The notes: generated by a model not told the origin, from the letters alone. Positions 28,112 to 38,493 are shown, numbered from the stretch's first letter. The stretch: DNA of 38,493 bases from Herpomyces periplanetae (GCA_009733715.1 WMKJ01000112.1:1-38493); one strand, 5' to 3'. Numbers and translations are program-made.

Positions 28112-29461
28112 ATGTCTGGAAAGCTTATCACAACGGGCTCACTTTTCTTGAGTCTTGGATTTTCCACTTTTGCTCAAGTACTTAACCATCCTGTGACCGG
28201 TGGTCTCCCGCAAAATGCTGGAGTTCCCAAAATGGGGCATCCAATTCCAGTTGGGCAAAATACTGCTCCTATGAATCCCGGTCAACATAGTCCCACTGCA
28301 GACCGCCGCCATCTCAATGTTCCACCACATCACATGCAAGGTTCACCTCCCAGGAATCAAATGATTCCACCAGGACAACAACAACCTCCAAGCTCTCCAA
28401 ATGCCGGTCAACCTAGACGTCCTCCAAGTCCAGGTGGTAATAATGGTGCACCTCAACCTACTCTTGCTCACCCTCCAACTCCAAATGGTGCTTCGGCACC
28501 TCCTCATCCTCCCAATCATGAACCCAACCATCAACAGTCGGCTCCAGGAAGTCCAGGTATGGGCAGGAGACCCACTCCTGAAGCTCCGGAAGGTTTAAGT
28601 CCCGATAATCTATTCAAGGGTAGTAGCGGTGTTCGACCCATTGGTTCTCCAGGTGGTGTTAAAGCTCCCGTTCCTGAAGCTTCTCATCCAGCACCTGCTC
28701 CAGGCCCTTCTGGTGCAGCTCATGTTCCTGGTGCAACCCACGCTCCTGGTACTGCTCCTACTGCATCACCTCCATCTACAAGAAAATCTCCAGGTGGTCA
28801 TGCTGTTGCATCCCCAGATCCTAACGCTCCTCCAGTTCCATCCAAAACCCCCGGTGGTCATGTTAGCCGTACTGGAGTCAATGGATCTCCAGCGGCAAAT
28901 CCACACTGTCCTGTTGCCAACGCAAACCCCCCTACGCTTCCCAATAAATCTCGAACTCGTCGTTCCATTGATGGCTATTTCGATAAGCCTGTCAGTACAC
29001 TTTCTAGCGAATTTTCTAAAATCTTCCGAGTATTTGCTTCCCGTGGCAATAATCAATTTTTCCACGTCAAAAATGTCGGTGGCAACCTTTTTGTTGACCC
29101 ATTCCCTCACAACGCCGATACTGAATACACATTTAAGAACGGAAGCCTTTACAATACTCTCTCCGATCTTTTCGTTGGTCTTGATGAGAATACTGGGTCT
29201 CTCATCGAAACTGCCACTCCTAAACACTCTCGATTCGCTTTTCAAAAGTACGTCGAAACTAGCCAAATCCACCCATCTTTCCTTACCTTAACATATCCAC
29301 AACGCGAGAGTATCTTCTGTAAATCCGGCAAAAAGGAATTTGGTGGTCAAATTAAGTTCCTTAAACAGATCGACCCAGCTTTCCAAAACCCTGATTGCAC
29401 TCCTATCCGCCTTTCTTTGACAGGACCCCAAGACGAGCCTGACAGTGAAGATGACGATTAA
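28112..29461 (+). CDS. Secreted proline-rich protein with kexin-type site, function unknown
   Basis: 449 residues, one exon. The N-terminus (1-21, ending FSTFAQ) is a good signal peptide. Residues 22-280 are rich in Pro, Gly, Ala, Asn and His with loose repeats such as KSPGGH and KTPGGH. A dibasic site RTRR (281-284) leads into a compact domain of about 165 residues with FRVFASRGNNQFFHVKNV, NLFVDPFPHNADTEYTF and SLYNTLSDLFVGLDENTG, rich in likely beta strands, containing two cysteines and ending in an acidic EPDSEDDD tail. I recognise no family. The layout (signal, low-complexity pro-region, Arg-rich site, folded domain) suits a preproprotein cut by kexin, or a cell-wall or spore-coat protein. 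Third codon positions are rich in C and T, which hints at strong expression. It converges on TRA1. Confidence 0.8.
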   Translation: MSGKLITTGSLFLSLGFSTFAQVLNHPVTGGLPQNAGVPKMGHPIPVGQNTAPMNPGQHSPTADRRHLNVPPHHMQGSPPRNQMIPPGQQQPPSSPNAGQPRRPPSPGGNNGAPQPTLAHPPTPNGASAPPHPPNHEPNHQQSAPGSPGMGRRPTPEAPEGLSPDNLFKGSSGVRPIGSPGGVKAPVPEASHPAPAPGPSGAAHVPGATHAPGTAPTASPPSTRKSPGGHAVASPDPNAPPVPSKTPGGHVSRTGVNGSPAANPHCPVANANPPTLPNKSRTRRSIDGYFDKPVSTLSSEFSKIFRVFASRGNNQFFHVKNVGGNLFVDPFPHNADTEYTFKNGSLYNTLSDLFVGLDENTGSLIETATPKHSRFAFQKYVETSQIHPSFLTLTYPQRESIFCKSGKKEFGGQIKFLKQIDPAFQNPDCTPIRLSLTGPQDEPDSEDDD

Positions 29462-29959
29462 ATCTATAATTAAACATGTATTTTCGATTCATCGGCTTCG
29501 TGCACCGCAAATTCTCTGATTCACTTAGTTGCGCTTGAGCCATTAACCAATCGTTCACCGTCAAACTGTCACTCCAAGTCTTAGTAGAACTAAATCTGTC
29601 TTTGACTACACTTTTTCCTGTATATCTATACTAGATTCAAAAAATATTTATTTACATCTATTAATCTCAATGTGTCATCTTTTGCTCATCCTCTTTATTC
29701 TAATTCTCTTATTTATTATCCTCATCCCACTAGGCCTGCATAATCTTCCAGGTAGCGTATATTACTACCCGCTCTTCAATATACCGCATAAATTCCCTAA
29801 ATTTACACCTTTCTATAAAATTTAATGATCTTGACCTCCATATCTTAAAAATGACCCCCACTAGCCTAATATAACTTCATAGTTAAAGCATTCCTTTACT
29901 CGGATACAACCATGCTAATCATGTAAACTTTACTTTTTAAATTCATTTGATACAACTCA
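29462..29959. other. Intergenic between convergent secreted-protein gene and TRA1
   Basis: 498 AT-rich bases with the 3' ends of both genes. Nothing else seen. Confidence 0.5.
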
Positions 29960-32900
29960 CTATAAATATGCCATCCACAATGGCTCCATTAGGCATAATT
30001 TAGTTGCGTCAACCGCCCTTGCTATCATATCAATTACAGTTTGATTAGCAGGTAAATTTGTACTCGTTGGAGGCTGCGCTAAACTCAATGCCCGTTTAAC
30101 CACGATTTCCGTATTTTGGTAAACCAATTCTTGTAACTGACTTCTTGAAAACGGCGCTCCATTTCGTGATATAGAATACCAATAATTCACTTCATCACGA
30201 ATAAATAATGATAACATCATCTCCAGCTCCCCTTCGCGCTCTGTTAGACCACGTCCAATTGCCATCATTGCCGGAGCAAAAATTCCTTCTGTAAATACAG
30301 GTCCCATCATGCTTTGTAGGTTTGGCGTTAGTCGGAAAGGAACGGGCTCCGGATTATGAAAAATTGCTTTTCCCATTGCGATAGCTGGCACCATCTCGGT
30401 TCCCCAAACCTTTCCCGAATTTCGGCTTATCACCAATTTTTGTGGTAATCGTTGGTGAATGTGCATTAAAAACGTTAAAAATGTCACAGCAGCAAAATTA
30501 TTCGAAAATCCCCGTTTAAATCGCCAAAAGTCCTCAAACGCTAAATATGTCGCTCGAAAATACTCTAGCACTACGTTCTTCGGAACAAATTTCTCTTGTA
30601 TCGAGATAAACGTTTCCATTCGAACTGCATTCATACTCTCACTCACCGGCTTAACTCCCAAATTCCGTAATTTTTCAATGTTGAACAGTACTGGATTATC
30701 CTTCACCATCCTTTTTAACCGACAGTATGTTTCAAATATGCTCAGCAGGTTAATCGCTCCAAGATCATCTTCAATTAGCCGTACATTGTTCGTTAACGGA
30801 ACTATTAACGGAACATGAAACTGTAGATTCCGTCGTCGACTCTCTCGACGTTTAAATAAAACATCATTCATCAATCGGAACAGTTGGCTCATCTTCTCTT
30901 CTCTACGACAACTTCTAGCGACCGGATGTTGTACCGCAAAATGATATACTTTCCCGTCACTTCCTCGAATATGAATCCTTCGGTACGACACTCCTGATCC
31001 CCGTACCAAATCCACATTCGATAATATTCGCTCAATACGCACAAAATCACTGTTCTTATCCCTAAGATACTGATACTGTCCGGGTATTTCCACTTCCTCA
31101 AATTTTTGAAAGCGGAACTCACTTAAATGTGCACTTAGTTTTTCCAAACTTATCGGTGAATCCCGCATATCAAGCTTTTCTTCAAACTTATTTCTCCACA
31201 ATCGTAACTTTTGAATGTACTCAATCATAGTCGGCTTCTTTATCACAAAATCCATCTCAAATGACCCTCGAATATGCGGTGGTAAAACTGACTGTGTAAA
31301 CCTCGCAATATTTGCTTCCGTTGATGCCGGAAGCTTAACATGCTGAGCATACAAATGCGGACTTCGACTTACATATGAAAGCCCATCGTTCAAAAGTGCT
31401 ACGATTAATCGGTACGCGTCTTCATCTGGCGGACATTTAAAATGCTTTACCAATTGGTCTGCCATGCTCTCAATTGAGAGTGCCAGCAACGGGTACATAG
31501 TTTTAAGAATCGTTAATATCTCAACCACCGAATCCCACGCCTTTTTGCCCGGTTCTCCATTACTCCTATTTGCCATCCCCACTGTCGTGTTGCCCTCTCC
31601 ACCCGTATTCGTACCACTCGATCCCGCTTCTCCCTGTGAAGATTCCTGTTGTCCAGTGCCATCGCCAGACTGTGCCGCTGTTGGAGTGTCACTTCTTCCA
31701 CCGTCTACAGAATCAAATCCTGACGGTGCAGTGGAAGGTGATGAATTACCTACTCCCGCCATTCCTGCTAATTTAATCTTATTCATTTTCATATTTTCCT
31801 GTATATAACCAGGCGGTTTTTTAACACTTGCTAAATCCTCTTTCGCTGTACGCAAAGGAAAATACAATGCCTGTGGATATAATTTCGCTATTCGTCCCAG
31901 TATCATCTTTGCAACCATTCCTTCAACGCGCGGCAAACTAGATAAAAGCTGCGGTATAAAGGACACCCAATACCAAAAAGGATGTTCACCCTTGAAGCTT
32001 CGAAACGTTAGCTCTAGCGTATGGTTTTCATCGTCCAAGCACAATATCCACAAAACTCGACTAATCAATCTTCTACATTTTGCATTATTGTATAGGCTGG
32101 CTGCTTCCAAGTAGCAGCTTATAGCCGAGGACCCTTTTTCCATATTCGCGCTATTCTCCATAAACAGCAAATCGTTATATCGTCCCCACTCCGCCCATGC
32201 TTTCGGGAGCTTTATATCAAAATACAGAGCACTACCAAAAGCATCTCCCGATTCATTTTTCTGACCCAACTTGTTCAAAAACATTCCCTTCAACGTGTAA
32301 AATTCCGCTTTCTGATTGTTGCTAAAATAGTTCAAATTTGTATTATTTATCACGTCCAATCCGATTGCCAGCTCTCCAATATTTTGATAGTAACATTTCG
32401 CTTGTTCCCGTAATTTCAAAAACGCTTCTTGAATCTCAATATTTGGTAGCGTGTAAATACGTCCTAGCTGAGAAATGCAAACGTCAAATAAATTGTGCTT
32501 CCGTGCTACATGAGCAAATCGGTTGATAATCCATGCTGTTTCATGAAATCCTCGATAATGATGTGAATTCGCAGCAGTATTCACTTGCCCTTGTGGGATC
32601 AGTCCAAAATATACATTGTTAATTATGTGAAATATATGTTGTCTCCATGTTACCAGGTCTTGCCAAATATTAATATCATCCCAAAAGTTTGGCAACCGAT
32701 CCCTCCATGACGAAAGTAATAATTTAAGTTCTTGGGCTTTAGTTTCTTGGTTAGTTTGATTGGTTTGGGCCAAACAAGAAATTATAACGCTTGCATCATG
32801 AAGTTCAACTATATTCTGGAAATACTGCAACAGGGGATAATGCGCAAATGTTACCGTCTTGGGTAATTGATGCCATTTTCTCAAAGAGAGCTGAATTGCA

Positions 32901-35900
32901 TCGTCGCATGCTCTTGTTACATCAGAAAATCCTTCCTGTTTTAAATGAAACTTCAGTAACGACATGAAAGCCTGGAAGAATGCTCGACGTGGTGTAGGCG
33001 CATCTGAAACAGATTTTATTATTGACTCTAGTTGTTCCCGCTGATCCGCAACGGAAATCAATGCTTCAACATTTCGCCATTGTGACTCCAGATACAAATC
33101 GTTATAGTTTTCATGCTTTGCAAAATCAGCTAATATGTCCCATTGTTGAAGTTTCTGTGAACATAGAATCCAGTGGTCTTCCCACAGCATATACTCTGCT
33201 TGGGAAAAGGGTAAAGATCCTGTGCGGGCTTTTATTTGTGCGCATTCGTATGTCTGTTGTGCTTTATCCCACATTCCACATTGCTCATAAGACAAGGCAG
33301 AATTAGTTTCCACAAGCTGACATCTGCGACGCCACGTTCCGTAAAACAAATCTTCCTCAAGCAACCCCGTATACAAATCAATAAGTGAATCTGTGGTGCT
33401 CTCACATACAGTTGGTGATTCCGTAAGAGGATTAACAACTGCTTCTTCTAAATAACATGCTGCTGGATACCATGTACTGTAGGTTTTGGCTAAATATTTC
33501 ATAACATGAGGTGGAAATCTCATCCTAGGCTTCGCTCGCACGATACCTTCAATTATCGTTTCAACGCAATTTGGTCGTTTGTCAATCTGATTAAAGTGAT
33601 CTTCTTTGCTCAGTAACCCAACCATTGCCCTCTCCAAATCTGGTCGATCGTTTTTCGAATAAACACTCCAAATTATGGGAAACAAGGATATCCAAATATC
33701 ATGACTAACTGAAGGACATAAGTGTTGCAATTGTCCCAAAGGTTCAAGTAAATCTCGAACTTTAACATCACCTAGAGAAATGTAAAATTTGCGCCATTGA
33801 GACACAAAATTATCCAATTCATCGTCTACAATAACATCCGAAATTCGACTATCATTCGAGTAGCTGTTCAGCAAGAAGTTTGGGCTTATAACCTTGAAAT
33901 CTTCCGCATGAAGTTGAGCGGGATAGTTCATCTCAACAGAACCAAAGAGCAACTGAATTACTTGTTGAAGCCAATACGATTCTTGTAAAGGTTTCCAATC
34001 TTGAAATCCGAGTAAGTATGTGAAGCGGCTACATGCTGTGCGAGATAAATGTTTATCGAAAATCGTGAGAATCCGATTTCGCATTGTGACATTAGAGGAT
34101 CGTGTACCAATAATAAACGCTTGTTCCAATCTGACAGTCATTTCGGATCGTGTTATCTTAGGATCACCGTAAATTCTGAGTACCAATTCTTGAAACTTAT
34201 TTATCAACTTTGGGTCATGCCTCTGCTCAAAGACAATCATCTTCGTTAACACGGCGACCTTTTCCTTGAGCGTTGGCACTACTTCTTTAAAATCAAATAT
34301 CCAATATTCCAGAAGATCAATAATCTTTAAGCAAATTGTATTAGTGTAAGACCGCTCCACAAGAGTTGCCAAAGTTTGGAGGAATGACCTTCGCAGCTCC
34401 CCCAAAGTAAGTATACGCTTGGAAAAAATATCGATAACCTTAAGGATAAGATTGATTTGTCGTTGCAAAGGCAATGAATCAGGAATTGGGTTAATGAATT
34501 CATCCGCTGGGGAAGATACTTCAGAAACACCCATCTTGATTTCGGTTTCTTTAGAAAGATTCGATCGAGGAAACAATTCACAGGGTGATTTCAGCGAATC
34601 ATTGGATCGTAAGTGAAAATGCGCATTTTGATGAGAGGCATAAAATGCTGCATGATCCTTGACGAGTTTTCCCTGAAAGCATCTCAACAGGTTACTCAAA
34701 AATTGATCAACTTCTTCAGGTCTTTCATTACAGAGACTAGACAACATGTTAATAGGAACAAGAACTTGGTTGTCCGCAAAGCTGTTGGATATTAGAGTGA
34801 AGAACGGTTTTAAAAATTCAGCAGCAGGTGATTCTTCATCACTGGCTTCAGCATCTGTAACACTTTCTGGAATCACTTGGAAGAGTCGTGGTACAATGGG
34901 AACATACGTCGGCCTTCCTTCCGTAACGTGCTCAACAACATGAAGACAATCTTGAATTTCCGGATTTTCATCCTTCATAGCTTCTTTAAGAAGTTTGAAT
35001 ATCCGATCAATGTTATCCAATATCCATTTATCAGGTTTGACATTAAGAAACACTTTGAGAATTTGCAGTGTGTTAACCATCCGTGAAATGTAAGTCTCTG
35101 GTCTTTCATCTTGTGCGTGATCAGCTGTTAAATTAGTCTCAATCAATTGGGCATTCTGATCGCCTGTGGTAGCATAGAGAAAATTGTTGATATCAATATC
35201 AGTCCATAGAGGGGGTGATAAAAACTGGTAAAGCAGGTCAACCGCTTTTCTGCCCATATCACCCATCAAAGAATTAGTTTCCAGCTCCTGTCCCAATCCA
35301 GCATCTACCAAAAACTGGGGAATTAGGGGATACCGCTCCGATAAGCAAGTAATAAAAGTAACTAAACACTGAATTAATGTCATACGAAAGTTAACGGGAG
35401 CTATGAATTTAATGGACGGAATGACAGCACCATCGGTAACCGCTGCCGTGTCCTGAATGTTCACATTGGCAGGGAGAATTTGAGTTTGCGCTTCGCGAAC
35501 TGAGCGATTTTCCCACTTCCATACTAAATGAATTAGGTTAATAACTATTTTCTTGCTCTCAAATGAAGCGGAAGGTAATTGGGCCAGTCGCGATAGTGAA
35601 GGAATAAGAATTATCACGAGAGATTCTCGCACGTCGTAGAAAATATCCGGATGGCGCATAATGAAGCTGTACACGGAAGAAAGCTGTGGAATATTATGAC
35701 TTTCCTCAATGAGAATCTTCCGTGGTAATCGAGCAAATGGTTGAAGGTACTCTTCATCAATTCCGACTCTTTTGGACAATACCGGAGCAATCAATTCAAG
35801 TGCCTGAGTAACTAATGAGCGGCATTCGTTCTGGTGAGCTTTGAGTAGAGTTTGATAAACCGGTAAGGCGATCTTTGGCGGAGTTTCATAATTGTATATA

Positions 35901-38493
35901 AAGTAGGCAATGATAACGTATGCCGCAAATTTATTTATAACATCGTCCAATTTAATATAGTTCCATCCAAAGCGAATAACGTCTTTTCTTGTATCTTGAA
36001 TCAAGTTGGGAAAGTATTTCAAAAATATAGCAGTCATCTGCAGTAAGTCCATACGAGAATGATCAATTCCTAGGTGGTCTGTTTCTTCCGGAATATCGCA
36101 CGAAAACTGTGGCCTCCATAGTTTCTGATGAACTATATCAATCAATGGTTTATCAATAAGTTGAGTGCCCATGGGGTTTGTAAATATTGTATCCCAATTT
36201 CGTTGAATATCAGCAAGTAGAATTGGATTAAGAATATATCGGAATACAAATGCTTTGGTGGCATACGAAAAGTTTCGACTGACAAAGATGTCAATGCAAC
36301 GCATAACTAGCGACCGAAGCAGGTCAACATCAGAATTTGTGATCCAGTGGCAATAGAAGAATCGAAATAAAATCGGTGTTGATCTAATTTCTTGCGAGGT
36401 TACAGCCTCAATGATCTCAAATCCAAAATCTAGATTTTCGGGATTCCGTGATAAAATCATTGTGAAGATTTCAATAGATCTTTCAATTGCGTGCTGCGCT
36501 GGCAGTAGTAGACTACAATCTACATTATGACTTTTCAACTGTGCTTCCAACAATTTAGCCGCTGTCAGTATCGACTTTGACGCGTTCTTAATATCTATGG
36601 ATTCAGGTTTCGGAGATTCTGACTTAAGGACCGCCCACGTAACATTGATGATATTAATCTTAACAGTTACGGAAGCTGGCTTATCATCGTCATCAATTGC
36701 ATTCAATCCATTAATTAAAGCTGTCATGTTATTCAGGACGACAGCACGTATCGATTCACCAGATGGATCCTCAAGAATTTGTTGGAAGAATCGACCGTAG
36801 GAAAGATCTTTTAATCTTGGAGCAAAAAATTCCCAAGTTTCCGTTGGATACTTGACAAGATATTTGAGTAGTGGTTTGCGAAATGGACTATATCTTGTTC
36901 TTCGCAAAGCAGTTTCCAACTCAAGCACACGATTAACCAATGTTTCTAAGAATGATGCAGCTGCCGCTGGTAATAAATGAAAAATATTAAATATCGCTGC
37001 GACAGCTTTAACAGCTCGACTTTGTTCAACCACTGTGAATGATATTTTCTGCATTGAATGCAAGTCTGTAAACCCTTTCATATGATCGAGCAAGCGAATT
37101 CCTATTTCAACTTTAAAGTAACTTGTAAGTAGCTCCAACAGTCGCGCCAATCCCTCAAGGCCTTCGATACTCAAGCGTTTCGGATCTTGCAAATTCATTA
37201 GCATTGGTCGTAATCCACTTTGCAATAAATCTTTCGGCAACTTTTGTGTGGCAACAAGAATCTCGGATAATCCAGCGTGAGCCGCTTCTAGTACAGTTGG
37301 TGACTTGGAGTATAGAGATTTGAAGAATACAGTGATAATTTTACTGCGCGTAAAGTTTGGAGGATCATTCGTAAGCTGAGAATGCTTTTGCGCTAGTGTT
37401 AACAATTTAATACACGCTACGCGAAGATTGGCGATTGCTTCGGCTGTTTTGTATTCCATTGATTTTGGAGCGAGCGTTGAGTCTTCAGAATCTGCCAATG
37501 CTAAACATTCCATCAACAAACGGTTAAAAGCATCATCAAACTCCACAACATCGTGCCCAAGACTTAAGCAATACGTCGCAGCATCGATGTATCCAATTTG
37601 ATTTGCAAACGGCAAAGAACGTAATGGTTTGATATATATTGCTTGCAGCAACTTCGAGCATATCGGTCGAATTAACTCACATAGTTCAACGCCCAAAACC
37701 TCAGACAAAGTAGCCAGAGCAGACTGGGCCGTCTGGCGTAAACACGGGTTTACATGTGCTAATTCAAATACGAAAAATGAACACGCCATGTACAAATTCG
37801 ATGATGTATTCGTTACACTATCGTTCCAGCCTGGGGTATGACAAATTCGTAAAAGTTTAAAAATAGTTTCCTGAGCTCGAATACGCATAGCAGATGATAC
37901 GCAAACAGGTGAATCCTTAAGAACAAAAGCGAGTGCACGCAATAAGTCCATTTCACGATGTCGGATCCAATCATGAGTAAAGCCCAATTTCAAACTTAAT
38001 ATTTCCAGACCAAGAACACTGCCAGCTTTCGTAAACCAGTCCTCCTCGTAACAACGATGCAAAAGTATTCGAGTGAGATACTTAAACATGGGCATAGATT
38101 CAACTGGCTTATCCTTGCCAAACAATACATGAGAAATGTTTCTAATTTCCACTAATAAACGTTCTGCGGTATCTCGAACGCTTGATTCATCTGAAGAAAG
38201 AGAGTCCGCTATAGCGTTGCCAATAACTCGCGGATCAATGAACGCAATCCCTTCGCCCGAGCTTATTAAAAAGGGACGGCTGTGATGTCGAGCAAAGGCG
38301 AACCATCGTCCAAGGTCCATTATAACGAAATGTCTTACAAGGTTGATGACAAAATCCATGGCTTCTTCCTTAAAGTCATTAATTGACGTGGCGAAGATAC
38401 ATGCACGCAATAATTTACGCAGAAGATTTTGCTGATCATCTCGTTTTTCAATTGCAATATCAGACTGTGACTTGGCAAGGCAATCTTCTGCAG
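29960..38493 (-). CDS. TRA1: Tra1/TRRAP, activator-binding subunit of SAGA and NuA4 (5' end outside window)
   Basis: Giant pseudokinase that recruits the SAGA and NuA4 histone acetyltransferase complexes to transcription activators. The frame is open from the window edge to the TAG at 29960-29962, about 2843 codons without an intron; family members have about 3700-3800, so roughly the first quarter is missing. The N-terminal two-thirds is HEAT/TPR-like helices, then the FAT region (around LSYEQCGMWDKAQQTYECAQ), a Gly/Ser/Thr-rich linker (about 31545-31770), the PI3K-like domain (RRIHIRGSDGKVYHFAVQHP, near 30960) and a FATC end, MEPLWMAYL. The catalytic and DFG loops are replaced (QRLPQKLVISRNSGKVWG), as in all Tra1/TRRAP proteins, so it should lack kinase activity. 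Identification is firm; the true start lies to the right of the window. Confidence 0.96.
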   Translation of the reverse strand, partial: AEDCLAKSQSDIAIEKRDDQQNLLRKLLRACIFATSINDFKEEAMDFVINLVRHFVIMDLGRWFAFARHHSRPFLISSGEGIAFIDPRVIGNAIADSLSSDESSVRDTAERLLVEIRNISHVLFGKDKPVESMPMFKYLTRILLHRCYEEDWFTKAGSVLGLEILSLKLGFTHDWIRHREMDLLRALAFVLKDSPVCVSSAMRIRAQETIFKLLRICHTPGWNDSVTNTSSNLYMACSFFVFELAHVNPCLRQTAQSALATLSEVLGVELCELIRPICSKLLQAIYIKPLRSLPFANQIGYIDAATYCLSLGHDVVEFDDAFNRLLMECLALADSEDSTLAPKSMEYKTAEAIANLRVACIKLLTLAQKHSQLTNDPPNFTRSKIITVFFKSLYSKSPTVLEAAHAGLSEILVATQKLPKDLLQSGLRPMLMNLQDPKRLSIEGLEGLARLLELLTSYFKVEIGIRLLDHMKGFTDLHSMQKISFTVVEQSRAVKAVAAIFNIFHLLPAAAASFLETLVNRVLELETALRRTRYSPFRKPLLKYLVKYPTETWEFFAPRLKDLSYGRFFQQILEDPSGESIRAVVLNNMTALINGLNAIDDDDKPASVTVKINIINVTWAVLKSESPKPESIDIKNASKSILTAAKLLEAQLKSHNVDCSLLLPAQHAIERSIEIFTMILSRNPENLDFGFEIIEAVTSQEIRSTPILFRFFYCHWITNSDVDLLRSLVMRCIDIFVSRNFSYATKAFVFRYILNPILLADIQRNWDTIFTNPMGTQLIDKPLIDIVHQKLWRPQFSCDIPEETDHLGIDHSRMDLLQMTAIFLKYFPNLIQDTRKDVIRFGWNYIKLDDVINKFAAYVIIAYFIYNYETPPKIALPVYQTLLKAHQNECRSLVTQALELIAPVLSKRVGIDEEYLQPFARLPRKILIEESHNIPQLSSVYSFIMRHPDIFYDVRESLVIILIPSLSRLAQLPSASFESKKIVINLIHLVWKWENRSVREAQTQILPANVNIQDTAAVTDGAVIPSIKFIAPVNFRMTLIQCLVTFITCLSERYPLIPQFLVDAGLGQELETNSLMGDMGRKAVDLLYQFLSPPLWTDIDINNFLYATTGDQNAQLIETNLTADHAQDERPETYISRMVNTLQILKVFLNVKPDKWILDNIDRIFKLLKEAMKDENPEIQDCLHVVEHVTEGRPTYVPIVPRLFQVIPESVTDAEASDEESPAAEFLKPFFTLISNSFADNQVLVPINMLSSLCNERPEEVDQFLSNLLRCFQGKLVKDHAAFYASHQNAHFHLRSNDSLKSPCELFPRSNLSKETEIKMGVSEVSSPADEFINPIPDSLPLQRQINLILKVIDIFSKRILTLGELRRSFLQTLATLVERSYTNTICLKIIDLLEYWIFDFKEVVPTLKEKVAVLTKMIVFEQRHDPKLINKFQELVLRIYGDPKITRSEMTVRLEQAFIIGTRSSNVTMRNRILTIFDKHLSRTACSRFTYLLGFQDWKPLQESYWLQQVIQLLFGSVEMNYPAQLHAEDFKVISPNFLLNSYSNDSRISDVIVDDELDNFVSQWRKFYISLGDVKVRDLLEPLGQLQHLCPSVSHDIWISLFPIIWSVYSKNDRPDLERAMVGLLSKEDHFNQIDKRPNCVETIIEGIVRAKPRMRFPPHVMKYLAKTYSTWYPAACYLEEAVVNPLTESPTVCESTTDSLIDLYTGLLEEDLFYGTWRRRCQLVETNSALSYEQCGMWDKAQQTYECAQIKARTGSLPFSQAEYMLWEDHWILCSQKLQQWDILADFAKHENYNDLYLESQWRNVEALISVADQREQLESIIKSVSDAPTPRRAFFQAFMSLLKFHLKQEGFSDVTRACDDAIQLSLRKWHQLPKTVTFAHYPLLQYFQNIVELHDASVIISCLAQTNQTNQETKAQELKLLLSSWRDRLPNFWDDINIWQDLVTWRQHIFHIINNVYFGLIPQGQVNTAANSHHYRGFHETAWIINRFAHVARKHNLFDVCISQLGRIYTLPNIEIQEAFLKLREQAKCYYQNIGELAIGLDVINNTNLNYFSNNQKAEFYTLKGMFLNKLGQKNESGDAFGSALYFDIKLPKAWAEWGRYNDLLFMENSANMEKGSSAISCYLEAASLYNNAKCRRLISRVLWILCLDDENHTLELTFRSFKGEHPFWYWVSFIPQLLSSLPRVEGMVAKMILGRIAKLYPQALYFPLRTAKEDLASVKKPPGYIQENMKMNKIKLAGMAGVGNSSPSTAPSGFDSVDGGRSDTPTAAQSGDGTGQQESSQGEAGSSGTNTGGEGNTTVGMANRSNGEPGKKAWDSVVEILTILKTMYPLLALSIESMADQLVKHFKCPPDEDAYRLIVALLNDGLSYVSRSPHLYAQHVKLPASTEANIARFTQSVLPPHIRGSFEMDFVIKKPTMIEYIQKLRLWRNKFEEKLDMRDSPISLEKLSAHLSEFRFQKFEEVEIPGQYQYLRDKNSDFVRIERILSNVDLVRGSGVSYRRIHIRGSDGKVYHFAVQHPVARSCRREEKMSQLFRLMNDVLFKRRESRRRNLQFHVPLIVPLTNNVRLIEDDLGAINLLSIFETYCRLKRMVKDNPVLFNIEKLRNLGVKPVSESMNAVRMETFISIQEKFVPKNVVLEYFRATYLAFEDFWRFKRGFSNNFAAVTFLTFLMHIHQRLPQKLVISRNSGKVWGTEMVPAIAMGKAIFHNPEPVPFRLTPNLQSMMGPVFTEGIFAPAMMAIGRGLTEREGELEMMLSLFIRDEVNYWYSISRNGAPFSRSQLQELVYQNTEIVVKRALSLAQPPTSTNLPANQTVIDMIARAVDATKLCLMEPLWMAYL

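Noticed and set aside
27739-28167. Minus-strand exon-like frames with a GTGAGT donor and protein-like text
   Set aside because: The pieces do not join in a common phase with good acceptors, have no ATG-led first exon, and one runs antisense into the secreted-protein gene.
28766-29291. Open frames of 168 (minus) and 220 (plus) codons overlapping the secreted-protein gene
   Set aside because: They are shadows of the Pro/Gly-rich coding sequence, whose own frame has a signal peptide and a sensible end.

Overview
This is a nuclear window from a fungus. The evidence is a kexin with a fungal-type sorting tail, fungal forms of Spb4, Nop13, Alg13, Aim24 and ATP synthase subunit e, a Tra1 homologue, and short introns (62-319 nt) with GT..AG ends. 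The mix of intronless long genes and intron-rich short genes, modest GC and long intergenic spaces would suit an early-diverging lineage (Mucoromycota/Zoopagomycota/chytrid-like), but I cannot fix the phylum from this sequence. I see no transposon, virus-like element, tRNA, rRNA or CRISPR array.

Layout. 1-1238: G-run-rich, purine-rich upstream region. 1239-3752 (+): KEX2 kexin. 5070-5484 (-): a small spliced gene for ATP synthase subunit e (TIM11/ATP21), easily missed. 6605-8584 (+): SPB4-type DEAD-box helicase. 8585-12092: a 3.5 kb stretch without a gene that switches from purine-rich to pyrimidine-rich near 10.1 kb. 12093-17246 (+): a 1717-residue serine-rich protein with a split domain that reads like a histone H2A fold and three DFIR..PP motifs. 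17728-19126 (+): AIM24 family, six exons. 19676-20427 (-): ALG13, two exons. 22201-23669 (+): RACK1/Asc1, four exons, with a U24-like C/D snoRNA in its long third intron. 24121-24834 (-): Nop13-like two-RRM protein. 25194-27290 (+): Air1/Air2/ZCCHC7-type zinc-knuckle protein with an extra RRM-like N-terminal region. 28112-29461 (+): secreted proline-rich protein with a kexin-type site. 29960 to the window edge (-): TRA1, missing its N-terminal quarter.

How the genes relate. Four loci serve ribosome making or RNA control: SPB4 (60S assembly), NOP13 (nucleolar RNA binding), AIR-like (TRAMP surveillance) and RACK1 (40S-bound scaffold), the last also encoding a probable rRNA methylation guide. 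NOP13 and the AIR-like gene share a 359 bp divergent promoter with a CACGTG box. TIM11 and SPB4 are divergent as well, also with CACGTG boxes between them. AIM24 and TIM11 are mitochondrial; ALG13 and KEX2 act in the secretory pathway; and the secreted protein at 28112 carries an RTRR site that a kexin like the one encoded at the start of the window could cut.

Limits. Exon borders were worked out by hand from reading frame, splice signals and remembered family sequences. No alignment, folding or database search was run.
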